NCBI RefSeq assembly: GCF_024721315.2
Contig: NZ_JANFAK020000015.1
Coordinates: 26,872 to 90,871 of the forward strand
Direction of reading: 5' to 3'
Length of the DNA: 64,000 nt
Origin: Streptomyces sp. Isolate_45
Lineage (GTDB): Bacteria > Actinomycetota > Actinomycetes > Streptomycetales > Streptomycetaceae
Positions 8,114 to 17,136 of this stretch are shown piece after piece. The notes beneath the pieces were generated by a model, which saw only the letters and a program-made list of their open reading frames with translations, had not been told where the DNA came from and searched no databases. Position numbers and translations under genes: made by a program. Every line of letters starts with the position of its first letter. Position 1 is the first letter of the stretch.

Positions 8114-9016
8114 TCAGCCGCCTCCCAGCAGGGCGCCGAAGTCGACGTCCGCGCCGTAGACGAAGCCGCAGACCAGCAGGATCAGCGTGCCCGGCAGCAT
8201 GAACATGGTGACCGCGAAGGTGGCCTTGGGGACGGCGCGGGCGGCGCGCCGGCGGGCGTTCTGGGCGTCGGTGCGCCGCATGTCCTCGGCGATGGCGATG
8301 AGGGTCTCGACGATCGGGGAGCCGAGTTCCTCGCCCTGCTGGAGGGCGGTGACGAACTGGGCGACCTGCTCGGAGTCGTTGCGGCGGCGCAGTTCGTCGA
8401 AGGCCTGGCGGCGGCTGACGCCCATGTCCATCTGTTGGAGGGTGATGCGGACCTCGTCGGCCCAGGGGCCCTCGTACTTGTGCGACACCCGCTCCAGTGC
8501 CTGCCGGAAGCCGAGGCCCGCGCTGACGACGACGGCCAGGACGTCGAGGAAGTCGGGCAGGGTCCGCTCGATGTTGTCGCGGCGGACGCGGATCGCGGAC
8601 CACAGGCCGGCCTCGACCCAGAACAGGCCGAAGGCGACCATGAGGAGGGCCGGCACGAGCCGACCGTTCATCAGCATGGCCAGGGCGCCGAGGCCGCCGA
8701 GGAATCCGTACACGGCGCGGCGGGCGGCGTAGCGGTCGATGGTCAGGCCGGACGGGTTGCCGGCCATGTCGATCTGGCGGCGTTTGCGGGCGACCTGTTT
8801 GGGGCCCATGAGGCGCAGGACGAGCGGGGCCCAGCGGATGCCGAGGCGGTCGACGAGGGAGCCGACGGCGGTGGCGCGGGTGGCGCCGACCTCCAGGGCG
8901 AGCGCGAGGTCGGTGGGGAGTTTGACGTCGGCGCGGTAGAGGCGGATGCCGTGGAGGATGCCGAAGACGGCGAGGCCGAGGGCCAGGGCGAGGGCGAGGG
9001 GAAGCAGCGAGGTCAT
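8114..9016 (-). CDS. tadC: TadC, type II/IV secretion F-domain inner-membrane protein
   Basis: A 300-residue polytopic protein of the pilus platform. It has an N-terminal helix, a basic cytoplasmic segment, paired helices near residues 100-145, then the T2SSF domain (DFLDVLAVVVSAGLGFRQAL, QQMDMGVSRRQAFDELRRRN, FVTALQQGEELGSPIVETL) and two C-terminal helices ending at GADVDFGALLGGG. It pairs with TadB to form the membrane platform on which the TadA ATPase works. The gene begins 13 bases after tadB and ends just before the response regulator. Confidence 0.9.
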   Translation of the reverse strand: MTSLLPLALALALGLAVFGILHGIRLYRADVKLPTDLALALEVGATRATAVGSLVDRLGIRWAPLVLRLMGPKQVARKRRQIDMAGNPSGLTIDRYAARRAVYGFLGGLGALAMLMNGRLVPALLMVAFGLFWVEAGLWSAIRVRRDNIERTLPDFLDVLAVVVSAGLGFRQALERVSHKYEGPWADEVRITLQQMDMGVSRRQAFDELRRRNDSEQVAQFVTALQQGEELGSPIVETLIAIAEDMRRTDAQNARRRAARAVPKATFAVTMFMLPGTLILLVCGFVYGADVDFGALLGGG

Positions 9017-9029
9017 GTGGTCGTCCGCC

Positions 9030-9968
9030 TCACACGTCGATCTTCGAGAGGCGGCGGATGAGGACGAAGCCGAGGGCGAAGAGGCCGAGGGAGACCAGCA
9101 CCGCCACCTGCCCGATGAAGGCGCCCGTCATGCGGTCGAGGGCGCCGGGCATCATCGCGTTCACCAGGAGCAGCGAGCCCAGGCCGATCGCGGGGACGAG
9201 GTAGGCGGTGACGGTGACCTGGGAGAGCTGCGTACGGATCTCCCGGCGGGTCTCCTTGCGCTGTTCCAGGGTGACGGTGAGGTTCCGCAGGCTTCCGACG
9301 ATGGCGCCGCCCGCCCGCGCCGACAGGACGAGGGTGGAGACGAGTACGACGAGTTCGCGCGACGGCAGCCGGTCGACGATCTCGCCCAGGGCCTCCTCGA
9401 TGGAGTGGCCGACGGCGAGGCGGTCGGCGACGCGGGAGAGTTCCTCGCCGGCCGGCGCCTCCAGTTCCTCGGCCGCGATGCCGATGGCGGTGCGCAGGGC
9501 CAGGCCGGCCTGGGTGGCGTTGGCGAGGATGCGGGCGAGTTCGGGGAGCTGGTTGATGAAGCGTTCGGTGCGGCGGGCGCGCTGCCAGTTGAGGAAGGCG
9601 TTGGCGGCCCAGATGCCGATCAGGCCGGCGAGGGGGCCGAAGAAGGGCGCCAGCAGGGAGGCGGAGACCAGCCAGACGCCCGCGACGGCCATCAGCATGT
9701 AGACGAAGAACTCGCCGGGGGTGAGGTCCATGCCGGTGGTGGCCAGCTTCAGTTCGAGGCGGCGTCCGAACCGGGTTCCGCGCAGTCGGCGGTCCACGGC
9801 GGGGAAGCGGCGTCGGCGGCCCGTCGGTTCGGGTGCTCCGCTCGCCGAGAGGCGCTCGATGAGGGCGGCGCGCTGGGCGTGTCCGGACGCGTAGGCGTGT
9901 ACGCCGAGGGCCACGAAGAGGCCGGCCAGCAGGGTGGCGCCGAGGGTGAGGAGGACGAGGTTGTTCAC
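9030..9968 (-). CDS. tadB: TadB, type II/IV secretion F-domain inner-membrane protein
   Basis: A 312-residue homologue of TadC with the T2SSF domain in its middle (INQLPELARILANATQAGLA, LSRVADRLAVGHSIEEALGE, LVLSARAGGAIVGSLRNL) and paired membrane helices before and after. The ATG overlaps the tadA stop (ATGA at 9968-9965), so translation is coupled. With TadC it forms the platform complex of the Flp pilus machine. Confidence 0.9.
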   Translation of the reverse strand: MNNLVLLTLGATLLAGLFVALGVHAYASGHAQRAALIERLSASGAPEPTGRRRRFPAVDRRLRGTRFGRRLELKLATTGMDLTPGEFFVYMLMAVAGVWLVSASLLAPFFGPLAGLIGIWAANAFLNWQRARRTERFINQLPELARILANATQAGLALRTAIGIAAEELEAPAGEELSRVADRLAVGHSIEEALGEIVDRLPSRELVVLVSTLVLSARAGGAIVGSLRNLTVTLEQRKETRREIRTQLSQVTVTAYLVPAIGLGSLLLVNAMMPGALDRMTGAFIGQVAVLVSLGLFALGFVLIRRLSKIDV

Positions 9969-11320
9969 AGGACGGTCCGAGAGGTGAGCGGGTCGAACGG
10001 CTCGTACCGCTCGTCCGACAGGGCGACCCCGAAGGCCTGGGGAATCGGCTGGCTGTTCATGTAGAGGCGTTCCGCGATCCGGCGCGGCAGCGGGTGGTAC
10101 GTGAAGTGGCCGTGGACGCGCCCGTCGGCGCCCATGGGCTGGGCGACGTAGCGGCAGACGGTGGTGATGCGGAAGGGCTCGCGGCCGTGGGAGTCGAGGA
10201 TGGAGATCTCCGTGATGCGGCGCGAGCCGTCGCCGAAGCGGGTCAGCTGGACGATGACGTTGACCGCGCTGTTGATCTGGTCCTGGAGGGCTTCGAAGGG
10301 GATCTCCACCTCCGACATGGAGGCGAGGGTCTGCAGGCGCATCAGCGCGTCCTGGGAGCTGTTGGCGTGGACGGTGGCGAGGGAGCCGTCGTGGCCGGTG
10401 GACATGGCCTGGAGCATGTCGAGGGTCTCGCCGCCGCGGACCTCGCCGACGATGATGCGGTCGGGGCGCATGCGCAGGGAGTTGCGTACGAGGTCGCGGA
10501 TGGTGATCTGGCCCTTGCCCTCCACGTTCGGGGGCCGGGATTCGAGGCGGATGACGTGCGCCTGTTGGAGCTGGAGCTCGGCGGAGTCCTCGATGGTGAT
10601 GACCCGTTCGCCTTCCGGGATGAGTCCGGAGAGGGCGTTGAGGAGGGTGGTCTTGCCGGTGCCGGTGGCGCCGGAGACGATCACGTTCATCTTCGCCTGG
10701 ACCAGCCCGGACAGCAGCAGGAGCATCTGCTCGTCGAGGGAGCCGAGGCCGATCATCTCGTGCAGGGTGAAGGCGCGCGGGAAGCGGCGGATGGTGAGGG
10801 TGGCGCCGGTCAGGGAGAGCGGCGGGATGATGACGTTGACGCGCTCGCCGCTGGGGAGGCGGGCGTCGACCATCGGGTTGGCCTCGTCGACGCGGCGGTT
10901 GACGGTGGAGACGATGCGCTCGATGGTCTGCATGAGCTGCTCGTGCGAGGCGAAGCGGATGGGGAGCTGCTCGACGCGGCCGGCCCGCTCGACGAAGATC
11001 TGGTCCGGGCCGTTGACCATGATCTCGGAGATCGAGGCGTCTTCGAGGAGCGGTTCGAGCACGCCGAGGCCGAGGGCCTCGTCGACGACGCGGCGCACCA
11101 GCTGGGCCCGCTCGGCGGTGGACAGGACCGGGCCCTCGCGGCTGATGATGTGCCCGAGCACGCGCTCCAGGCGGGCGCGGCGCTCGGCGGGCGCGAGCGC
11201 GGACATCTCGGCGAGGTCGATCTCTTCGAGCAGCTTGGCGCGGTACGAGGAGACCAGCCGGCCGTCCTCGCGGGGGCTGTGGCGGTCGTCGGGGGTGTTG
11301 ACCCGGGAGCGCAGGCTCAT
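9965..11320 (-). CDS. tadA: TadA/CpaF family pilus assembly ATPase
   Basis: A 451-residue hexameric ATPase that powers pilus extension (and in TadA of Caulobacter, retraction). It has an N-terminal helical domain (LGHIISREGPVLSTAERAQL), the EIMVNGPDQIFVERAGRVEQ strand, Walker A GATGTGKTTLLNAL, the Asp box (VITIEDSAELQLQ), Walker B-region MRPDRIIVGEVRGGE and the His box GHDGSLATVHANS. Length and motifs match CpaF. Start and stop overlap its neighbours by four bases, placing it in the middle of a single transcription unit. Confidence 0.95.
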   Translation of the reverse strand: MSLRSRVNTPDDRHSPREDGRLVSSYRAKLLEEIDLAEMSALAPAERRARLERVLGHIISREGPVLSTAERAQLVRRVVDEALGLGVLEPLLEDASISEIMVNGPDQIFVERAGRVEQLPIRFASHEQLMQTIERIVSTVNRRVDEANPMVDARLPSGERVNVIIPPLSLTGATLTIRRFPRAFTLHEMIGLGSLDEQMLLLLSGLVQAKMNVIVSGATGTGKTTLLNALSGLIPEGERVITIEDSAELQLQQAHVIRLESRPPNVEGKGQITIRDLVRNSLRMRPDRIIVGEVRGGETLDMLQAMSTGHDGSLATVHANSSQDALMRLQTLASMSEVEIPFEALQDQINSAVNVIVQLTRFGDGSRRITEISILDSHGREPFRITTVCRYVAQPMGADGRVHGHFTYHPLPRRIAERLYMNSQPIPQAFGVALSDERYEPFDPLTSRTVL

Positions 11321-11700
11321 GGGCGGGCTCCGATCGGGTTCGGGTCGTCGTTGGGCATCACGGCGGTACTCCGTGCCTGGTGGGGGCCGATCCCGGGGAT
11401 GATCGAATTGGCGGTGAGGGTGACGGTCACGCTGACCGCGTCCGCCGACGTGCTCCAGGCGAACGTGGCGCCGGAGGCCAGGCCGCCGCTGATCGCGGCC
11501 CTTCCGGCCGCCTCCCCGCGGTCCGGGTTGCGGGCCTCGACACGGGCGGCCGTGCGGGCGGCGGTGCCCGCCTGCTCCTCCGCGTAGGCGATCCAGCCCA
11601 GCTGGATCGCGCAGAGCGCGACGAACAGCAGGATCGGTACGAAGCCGATGTACTCCAGGGCCACTTGGCCCCGGTCGGAGCGGATGCGCCGGCGGTCCAA
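11317..11700 (-). CDS. TadE-like pseudopilin (second copy)
   Basis: A 127-residue protein starting at TTG with AGGAGG eight bases upstream. SDRGQVALEYIGFVPILLFV carries the G-Q-V-A-L-E cleavage motif of TadE/TadF pseudopilins, followed by an aromatic/Ala-rich helix (AYAEEQAGTAARTAARVEAR) and a beta-rich extracellular domain. It ends within the tadA start. Two adjacent TadE-like genes suggest two minor pilus subunits. The TTG start is unusual but no better start is in frame. Confidence 0.8.
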   Translation of the reverse strand: MDRRRIRSDRGQVALEYIGFVPILLFVALCAIQLGWIAYAEEQAGTAARTAARVEARNPDRGEAAGRAAISGGLASGATFAWSTSADAVSVTVTLTANSIIPGIGPHQARSTAVMPNDDPNPIGARP

Positions 11701-11701
11701 G

Positions 11702-12076
11702 TCAGTTCGCCTCCTTCTCCGTAGCTGCGCCGCCCGTGCCCGTGATGGTGCCGAAGTTCAGGGCGGGGTGGAACACGGGGATCTTGAGCTTCACCGTCGC
11801 CTTGAAGACGTCCCCGGCCGGTTCGCAGTCCACTTCCATGGACCAGGCGGAGCCGATGTGCTCGCCCGCCGCCGCCCGACAGGCCCCGTCCCCCTTGACC
11901 GCCCCCGCCCGCGCCGCCTCGTCGGCCGCGTTGCCGACCAGGGAGAAGGCGTAGCCGATCAGTACGCATTCCCACACCGCCGCGACGAGCAGCAGGATCA
12001 GCGGGACCATGCCGACGAACTCGACGGCGACCTGCCCGCGGTCGGAGCCGGTGCGCACGGACCGCCGGGCGGCCAT
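11702..12076 (-). CDS. TadE-like pseudopilin (first copy)
   Basis: A 124-residue pseudopilin. SDRGQVAVEFVGMVPLILLL has the prepilin-peptidase motif with Glu at +5, then the helix continues to GNAADEAARAGAVKGDGACR. Two Cys (GACRAA and EVDCEP) may form a disulfide in the exported domain, a difference from the downstream paralogue that lacks them. It lies three bases after the tadZ stop. It is probably a minor subunit that primes or caps the Flp pilus. Confidence 0.83.
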   Translation of the reverse strand: MAARRSVRTGSDRGQVAVEFVGMVPLILLLVAAVWECVLIGYAFSLVGNAADEAARAGAVKGDGACRAAAGEHIGSAWSMEVDCEPAGDVFKATVKLKIPVFHPALNFGTITGTGGAATEKEAN

Positions 12077-12079
12077 CCG

Positions 12080-13339
12080 TCAGCCCTCCCGGCCGCGGCG
12101 CAGCCGGGCCACCGGGCCCGACGGGCGGACGGCGAGGGCGTGGCCGGGGCCGGCCTTGGGTTCGTCGGGGACGGCGAGCAGGCCCAGTTCGCCGGCCAGG
12201 GTCCACAGGGCCTGTTTGACGGTGGAGCGGTTGTCGAGGTCCTGGACGCGGCCCGCGTCGACGACGCCCTGGAGTTCCTTGAAGGCGGCCGGGACGGGGG
12301 TGCGGGCGACCCGGGTCTTGGTGATCTTCTCTATCAGGGCGGGCTGGATCTCGGTGTGCTTGCTCCAGCGGTTGACGACCACGGTGGTGTCCTCGGCCTT
12401 GCGCACCTGGAGCCGTTCCCACATGCGGACCATCCGCTTGGCGGCCCGTACGGAGACCACGTCCGGGGTGACGACCAGGACCGCCACGTCGGCCATCTCC
12501 ACGGCGGTGGCGTTGGCGCCGGTCACCTGGGTCCCGCAGTCGACGACGACGAGTTCGTAGCGGGCCCGCAGGGCGGCGATGACGTGGCGGGCGGCGCGGT
12601 CGTCGACCTCCTCGCCGCGTTCGCCCTCGGCGGGGGCCAGCAGCAGGGCCAGGCCGGTGCGGTCCTCGTAGACGGCGTCCTGGAGGACGCGCGGGGAGAT
12701 GTCCTGGATCCCGGCGAGGTCGGCGACGGAGCGTCGGAACTGGACGTCGAGGTACGAACCGACGTCCCCGGCCTGGAGGTCGAGGTCCACGAGGGCGGTG
12801 CGGCGGCCGGAGGCGGCCGCGGCGAGGGCGAACTGGACGGCGGTGAAGGTGGTGCCGACGCCGCCCTTGGCGCCGGTGACGGTGACGAGCCGGCCGCCGG
12901 GGCCGGTGGGCGCGTCGGCTCCCCGGCCCAGGTGGCGGCGTACGCCCGCGGACCACTGGGCGGCGGCCTGGACGCGGGTGGCGAGTTCCTCGTAGCCCAG
13001 CGGCAGCCCGACGAGGCCGCGCGCGCCGGAGTCCATCGCGGCGGAGAAGACCCCGGGCCCGGCGTCGGAGGAGAGCAGGACCACGCCGACCGCCGGGAAG
13101 CGCAGGGCGACCTCGCGGATGAGTTCCAGGGCGGGGACGGGGCCGATCCGTTCGTGGACGAGGACGACCTCGGGGAGTTCGTCGACGGATTCGGCGGCCA
13201 TCCGGCCGAGGGTGTCGAGGAGGGAGGTGGAATCGGGTACGGGAGCGGCCGGCTCGGCGTCCGGGAGCTGGCTGAGCAGGGCCACGATGGCGCGGGCGGC
13301 GTCCGCGTCACCGGCGGCGGGCAGGATCCGAGTGGTCAT
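12080..13339 (-). CDS. TadZ/CpaE, MinD-like ATPase of the Tad pilus
   Basis: A 419-residue protein with an N-terminal receiver-like domain (residues 1-130, PEVVLVHERIGPVPALELIR, VGVVLLSSDAGPG) and a C-terminal SIMIBI ATPase. The deviant Walker A is GAKGGVGTT at 156-164; later segments are LVDLDLQAGDVGSYLDVQ and YELVVVDCGTQVTGANATAV. TadZ places the pilus machine in the cell. The last ~35 residues are basic and Pro-rich. It sits between cpaB and tadE as in other actinobacterial tad loci. Confidence 0.9.
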   Translation of the reverse strand: MTTRILPAAGDADAARAIVALLSQLPDAEPAAPVPDSTSLLDTLGRMAAESVDELPEVVLVHERIGPVPALELIREVALRFPAVGVVLLSSDAGPGVFSAAMDSGARGLVGLPLGYEELATRVQAAAQWSAGVRRHLGRGADAPTGPGGRLVTVTGAKGGVGTTFTAVQFALAAAASGRRTALVDLDLQAGDVGSYLDVQFRRSVADLAGIQDISPRVLQDAVYEDRTGLALLLAPAEGERGEEVDDRAARHVIAALRARYELVVVDCGTQVTGANATAVEMADVAVLVVTPDVVSVRAAKRMVRMWERLQVRKAEDTTVVVNRWSKHTEIQPALIEKITKTRVARTPVPAAFKELQGVVDAGRVQDLDNRSTVKQALWTLAGELGLLAVPDEPKAGPGHALAVRPSGPVARLRRGREG

Positions 13340-13346
13340 CCGCGCC

Positions 13347-14048
13347 TCACTTGTCCCCTTCGAGGGTGTACGTGCGCTCGCTCGGGCCGGGCGCCGAGTC
13401 GGTGCCGGGGGCCACCAGGGCCAGGCGTACGTGCTCCGCGAAGGATTCGGCGTAGGCGACGCGCTGGGTGTCCTTGGTGGTCAGGGCGAAGGTGATCGGT
13501 ACGGCCTCGGTCGGGCCGGTGCGGTCGCTGTTCTTCTCCAGGGCGGTGAGCTTGCCGACGCCGAGGACGCGGGCGTTGGCGACGATGATGACCGACCGGG
13601 ACGGGTCGGTGTCCTTGGCGCCCTTGAAGGTGGCGAGGATGTTGACCTTGGCGCCGGAGGTGATCTTGCCGGCCACGCCCGTGGCCGCGTCGATCATGAT
13701 GGCGATCTCCTGCTCACCGGTCTGGAGCTGCGGTTTGTCGACGAACATGTCCGTCTGGAGCAGCGAGCCCTTCTTCAGGGTGGTGAGCGCGATCTTGTCC
13801 TTGAGGGCGCCGAGGTCGGTGACGGCCGTGTCGGACAGCCAGCGCTTGGGGACCGTGACCTCCTCGAACTGGCCGGCGCCGAGGGCGCTGTAGGGGGCGA
13901 TGTCGCCCTTGACCCGGTAGGCGACGACCTCGGACCCGACCTTCGAATTGACGTCGCCGATGACCACGAGGACCCCGCCGAACGCCGCGAGGGCGCACAG
14001 GACCGACAGCAGGAGCAGGATGACGCCGCGGCGCTGGCGTGAGTTCAT
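13347..14048 (-). CDS. CpaB/RcpC-like SAF-domain protein
   Basis: A 233-residue protein with one N-terminal membrane helix (GVILLLLSVLCALAAFGGVL) and an exported part with an SAF domain (VVAYRVKGDIAPYSALGAGQ) and an RcpC-type region (EQEIAIMIDAATGVAGKITS, AKVNILATFKGAK). In Gram-negative Tad systems RcpC/CpaB stabilises the secretin; a Gram-positive has no outer membrane, so here it more likely acts at the peptidoglycan layer. It starts 40 bases downstream of the zinc-ribbon gene. Confidence 0.87.
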   Translation of the reverse strand: MNSRQRRGVILLLLSVLCALAAFGGVLVVIGDVNSKVGSEVVAYRVKGDIAPYSALGAGQFEEVTVPKRWLSDTAVTDLGALKDKIALTTLKKGSLLQTDMFVDKPQLQTGEQEIAIMIDAATGVAGKITSGAKVNILATFKGAKDTDPSRSVIIVANARVLGVGKLTALEKNSDRTGPTEAVPITFALTTKDTQRVAYAESFAEHVRLALVAPGTDSAPGPSERTYTLEGDK

Positions 14049-14088
14049 GAGCCGTACTACCTCGCCGTTCTTCGTTCGTTCGGGCCGG

Positions 14089-14964
14089 TCAGGATCTGGA
14101 GCGGGCGCCCGCTTCGGGCGGCGGCGCCGCGAGCGGGGCGGCGCAGAATCCGCAGCGGTCGCCGATGAGCTCGAAGCCGCACCACCGGCACTCCTCGCGG
14201 CGTACGGAGGACACCAGTTGGTAGAGCACGGAGGGGTCGGGGATGGCCGCGGCGAACTCGACGAGCTTGGGGGTGGCCCACCAGCCCGGCGAGTCGGCCG
14301 GCAGCGGGTTCTCCATGACGCCCTGCACCTGCCAGGCGGGGGCCAGTTCGGCCGCGACCCAGTCGGAGGACGACTGCCCGCGGGCGAAGGTGAGGTGGGT
14401 GGCGAAGCCGGGTCCCGGCGGCAGCACGCCCTCGCGCGCGCCCGCCGCCCCCTGGGGGCCGAGCTTCGCGAGGTGCGGCGTCGGGTGGGCCAGTACGGCG
14501 AACCGGGCGCTCGGTGACCAGGACCTGGCGTGCGCCTTGAGGCCGACGGGAACCCGGTCGAGCTTGGCGACCGTACCGAGCAGGGCGCCCGCCCAGATGT
14601 AGTGGGAGAGCAGGCGGGCGGCCGAGGCGAGGACGCCGGGGCTGAAGTCGCAGACGCTGAGCTGGCGCAGCTGACGGACCAGCACGGCGGTGCCCAGCGG
14701 CGGGAGGTCGATGTCGAGGAGCGCGATCCGGTCGGTCTCCAGGATGGCCCGGACGGTGTGCAGGCGGCGCGCGGTGGCCGGCGGCAGCCAGGACGGTACG
14801 ACGACCACGAGGTGGCCGTGCCGGTCCAGCAGGGCGGTGGTCTCGGCGAGGGCGCCCTCCAGGTCCGCCTCGCCGGGCGGGCGCAGGACGGCGGCGCCCG
14901 GGGTGTGCCGGTCAGGGGCCGGCAGTACCAGGTCGGCGCTGGTGACAGCGATGGCGGTCGGCAC
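14089..14964 (-). CDS. Uncharacterised zinc-ribbon protein, first gene of the Tad operon
   Basis: A 291-residue protein of no recognised family. Most of it is an alpha/beta domain (HLVVVVPSWLPPATARRLHT, TDRIALLDIDLPPLGTAVLV), and residues near the C-terminus contain a treble or ribbon knuckle C-x2-C-x8-C-x2-C (CRWCGFELIGDRCGFC). No signal or membrane segment is seen. I chose the GTG at 14964 because GGGGGG stands six bases upstream; a GTG at 14982 is possible. Its position at the head of the tad genes suggests a regulatory or cytoplasmic assembly role, but no function can be assigned. Confidence 0.7.
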   Translation of the reverse strand: MPTAIAVTSADLVLPAPDRHTPGAAVLRPPGEADLEGALAETTALLDRHGHLVVVVPSWLPPATARRLHTVRAILETDRIALLDIDLPPLGTAVLVRQLRQLSVCDFSPGVLASAARLLSHYIWAGALLGTVAKLDRVPVGLKAHARSWSPSARFAVLAHPTPHLAKLGPQGAAGAREGVLPPGPGFATHLTFARGQSSSDWVAAELAPAWQVQGVMENPLPADSPGWWATPKLVEFAAAIPDPSVLYQLVSSVRREECRWCGFELIGDRCGFCAAPLAAPPPEAGARSRS

Positions 14965-15205
14965 CCGAATCCCCCCGTTCACCCGGTACACCACGCACGT
15001 TCCCGTGGCCGTCACGTACGCGCACGTACTGCGCGACCGCAAACTCCCGACGTGCTTCCCCCTTGCCCCAGCACCATATCCGCGACCTCCCTGGTGAGGC
15101 AGGGGCTTGCGGATTCCCGTGCCCTGAGCAGGTGTCACAGGTGGCGGGAAACCCGGACAACCGGGATTCGGGGCCCGTTCATTTCAAGCCACTTCGCAAA
15201 GACCC

Positions 15206-15232
15206 TTGACACGGGGATTGGTCTGGACCAAC
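15206..15232 (+). promoter_or_regulatory. Chitinase promoter with DasR-type (dre) box
   Basis: TTGACA (15206-15211) is a consensus -35. Directly downstream, 15217-15232 reads ATTGGTCTGGACCAAC, an almost perfect palindrome matching the ACTGGTCTAGACCA(C/G)T-type dre element bound by the GntR-family regulator DasR in S. coelicolor, and matching the repeat long known in Streptomyces chitinase promoters. The box fills the -35/-10 interval, where binding blocks RNA polymerase until glucosamine-6-phosphate derivatives release DasR. Confidence 0.88.
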
Positions 15233-15313
15233 TTGGCTGCGCCAGCACTTGGTCGCGGGGACCCCCCACTCCCCCTCATTCCGCTTATCCCTTCCTCCCC
15301 CCACGGAGCCCAC

Positions 15314-17011
15314 GTGAACCGCATACGCTCCCTTGCCCTGTTGGGCGCGGCCACCCTCGCCGCGGGCGGCCTCACGGCCCTCGCCCCCGGCATCGCCCAG
15401 GCGGCCGACGTCAACGTCGTGCGCAACGGCGGCTTCGAATCCGGCCTGGCCAACTGGTCCTGTTCCGGTGGCAGCGGCGCCTCCGTCTCCTCCCCGGTCT
15501 TCGCCGGTGCGGGCGCGCTGCGCGCCGCCCCCGCGGGCCAGGACAACGCCCGCTGCAGCCAGACCGTCACGGTCAAGCCGAATTCGACGTACACCCTGAG
15601 CACCCAGGTCCAGGGCAGCTACGTGTACCTCGGCGCGACCGGCACCGGCACCCAGGACGTCTCCACCTGGACCCCGGGGTCGGGCGCCGGCTGGCAGAAG
15701 CTCTCCACGACCTTCTCCACCGGCCCGAACACCACCCAGGTCAGCGTCTGGACCCACGGCTGGTACGGCCAAACCCCTTACGTGATCGATGAGTTCAGCG
15801 TCGTCGGCCCCGACGGTGGCGGTGGCACCGACCCCGGCCCGAGCATCCCGGGCGCCCCCGCCGGGACCGCCGTTTCCGGCCAGAGCGCGAGCGCGCTCAC
15901 CCTTTCGTGGAACGCGGTCGGTGGCGCGGCCGGCTACCACGTCTACCAGGACGGGGTCCGGGTGAAGTCCGTGACGGACGCCTCCGCCCAGATCACCGGG
16001 CTCGCGGCGGCGACCTCGTACTCCTTCCAGGTCAGCGCGTACAACGCGGCCGGCGAGGGCACCAGGTCGGCGCCGGTGACCGGTACGACGACGGGCGGCG
16101 GCCCCGGTCCCGGCCCGAACCCGTCCGTCCCCAAGCACGCGCTGACCGGCTACTGGCAGAACTTCAACAACGGCGCGACCGTCCAGAAGCTCTCCGACGT
16201 CTCGAACGAGTACGACATCATCGCCGTCTCCTTCGCCGACGCCACGACCACGCCCGGCGCCATCACCTTCAACCTCGACTCGGCGGGCCTGAACGGCTAC
16301 ACCGTGCCCCAGTTCAAGGCGGACATCGCCGCGAAGAAGACCGCGGGCAAGTCGGTCATCCTCTCCATCGGCGGCGAGAAGGGCACGATCTCGGTCAACG
16401 ACTCGGCATCGGCCAACAATCTGGCGAACTCGGCCTGGGCGCTGATGCAGGAGTACGGCTTCAACGGCATCGACATCGACCTGGAGAACGGCCTCAACCC
16501 GACCTACATGACGCAGGCGCTGCGCGCCCTGTCGGCCAAGGCCGGCCCGTCCATGGTGCTGACCATGGCGCCGCAGACGATCGACATGCAGTCCACGCAG
16601 GGCGGCTACTTCAGGACGGCGCTCAACGTGAAGGACATCCTGACCGTCGTCAACATGCAGTACTACAACAGCGGCGCGATGAACGGCTGCGACGGCAAGG
16701 TCTACTCGCAGGGCTCGGTGGACTTCCTGACCGCCCTGGCCTGCATCCAGCTGGAGGGCGGCCTCGACCCGTCCCAGGTGGGCATCGGCGTCCCGGCCTC
16801 GCCCAGCGGCGCCGGCAGCGGCTACGTGTCGCCGACCATCGTCAACAACGCCCTGGACTGCCTGGCCCGCGGGACGAACTGCGGATCCTTCAAGCCGTCG
16901 AAGACCTACCCGGGTCTGCGCGGGGCGATGACCTGGTCGACCAACTGGGACGCCAAGGCGGGTAGCGCCTGGTCCAACGCGGTGGGTCCCAAGGTCCACG
17001 CACTCCCGTAG
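15314..17011 (+). CDS. Secreted family 18 chitinase with CBM and FnIII domains
   Basis: A 565-residue exported enzyme that hydrolyses beta-1,4-N-acetylglucosamine polymers. Order: signal peptide (ends AQA-AD, ~30), a carbohydrate-binding jelly-roll domain (NVVRNGGFESGLANWSCSGG to ~165), Gly/Pro linker, a fibronectin III domain (~185-265), second linker, and a GH18 barrel from ~275 (KHALTGYWQNFNNGATVQKL). The catalytic motif is FNGIDIDLE: D387, D389 and proton donor E391, with the outer Asp of DxxDxDxE replaced by Asn. The GTG at 15314 follows ACGGAG; the chitin-controlled promoter lies at 15206. Confidence 0.93.
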   Translation: MNRIRSLALLGAATLAAGGLTALAPGIAQAADVNVVRNGGFESGLANWSCSGGSGASVSSPVFAGAGALRAAPAGQDNARCSQTVTVKPNSTYTLSTQVQGSYVYLGATGTGTQDVSTWTPGSGAGWQKLSTTFSTGPNTTQVSVWTHGWYGQTPYVIDEFSVVGPDGGGGTDPGPSIPGAPAGTAVSGQSASALTLSWNAVGGAAGYHVYQDGVRVKSVTDASAQITGLAAATSYSFQVSAYNAAGEGTRSAPVTGTTTGGGPGPGPNPSVPKHALTGYWQNFNNGATVQKLSDVSNEYDIIAVSFADATTTPGAITFNLDSAGLNGYTVPQFKADIAAKKTAGKSVILSIGGEKGTISVNDSASANNLANSAWALMQEYGFNGIDIDLENGLNPTYMTQALRALSAKAGPSMVLTMAPQTIDMQSTQGGYFRTALNVKDILTVVNMQYYNSGAMNGCDGKVYSQGSVDFLTALACIQLEGGLDPSQVGIGVPASPSGAGSGYVSPTIVNNALDCLARGTNCGSFKPSKTYPGLRGAMTWSTNWDAKAGSAWSNAVGPKVHALP

Positions 17012-17136
17012 GCGGTACGAGTGGGGGTGGCCGATTCAGGTCGGCGCACCCGGCAGGTTCTTGACCCGGACATGCCATGAGAGCACGCTGTGCGCGTCCG
17101 CACGGCTACCCCCACACTCCCGACCCAGGAGAACGC

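Noticed and set aside
15016..15029. GTACG-4-CGTAC dyad upstream of the Tad operon
   Set aside because: Short palindromes of this kind are expected by chance in GC-rich DNA and it is not placed over a recognisable promoter.
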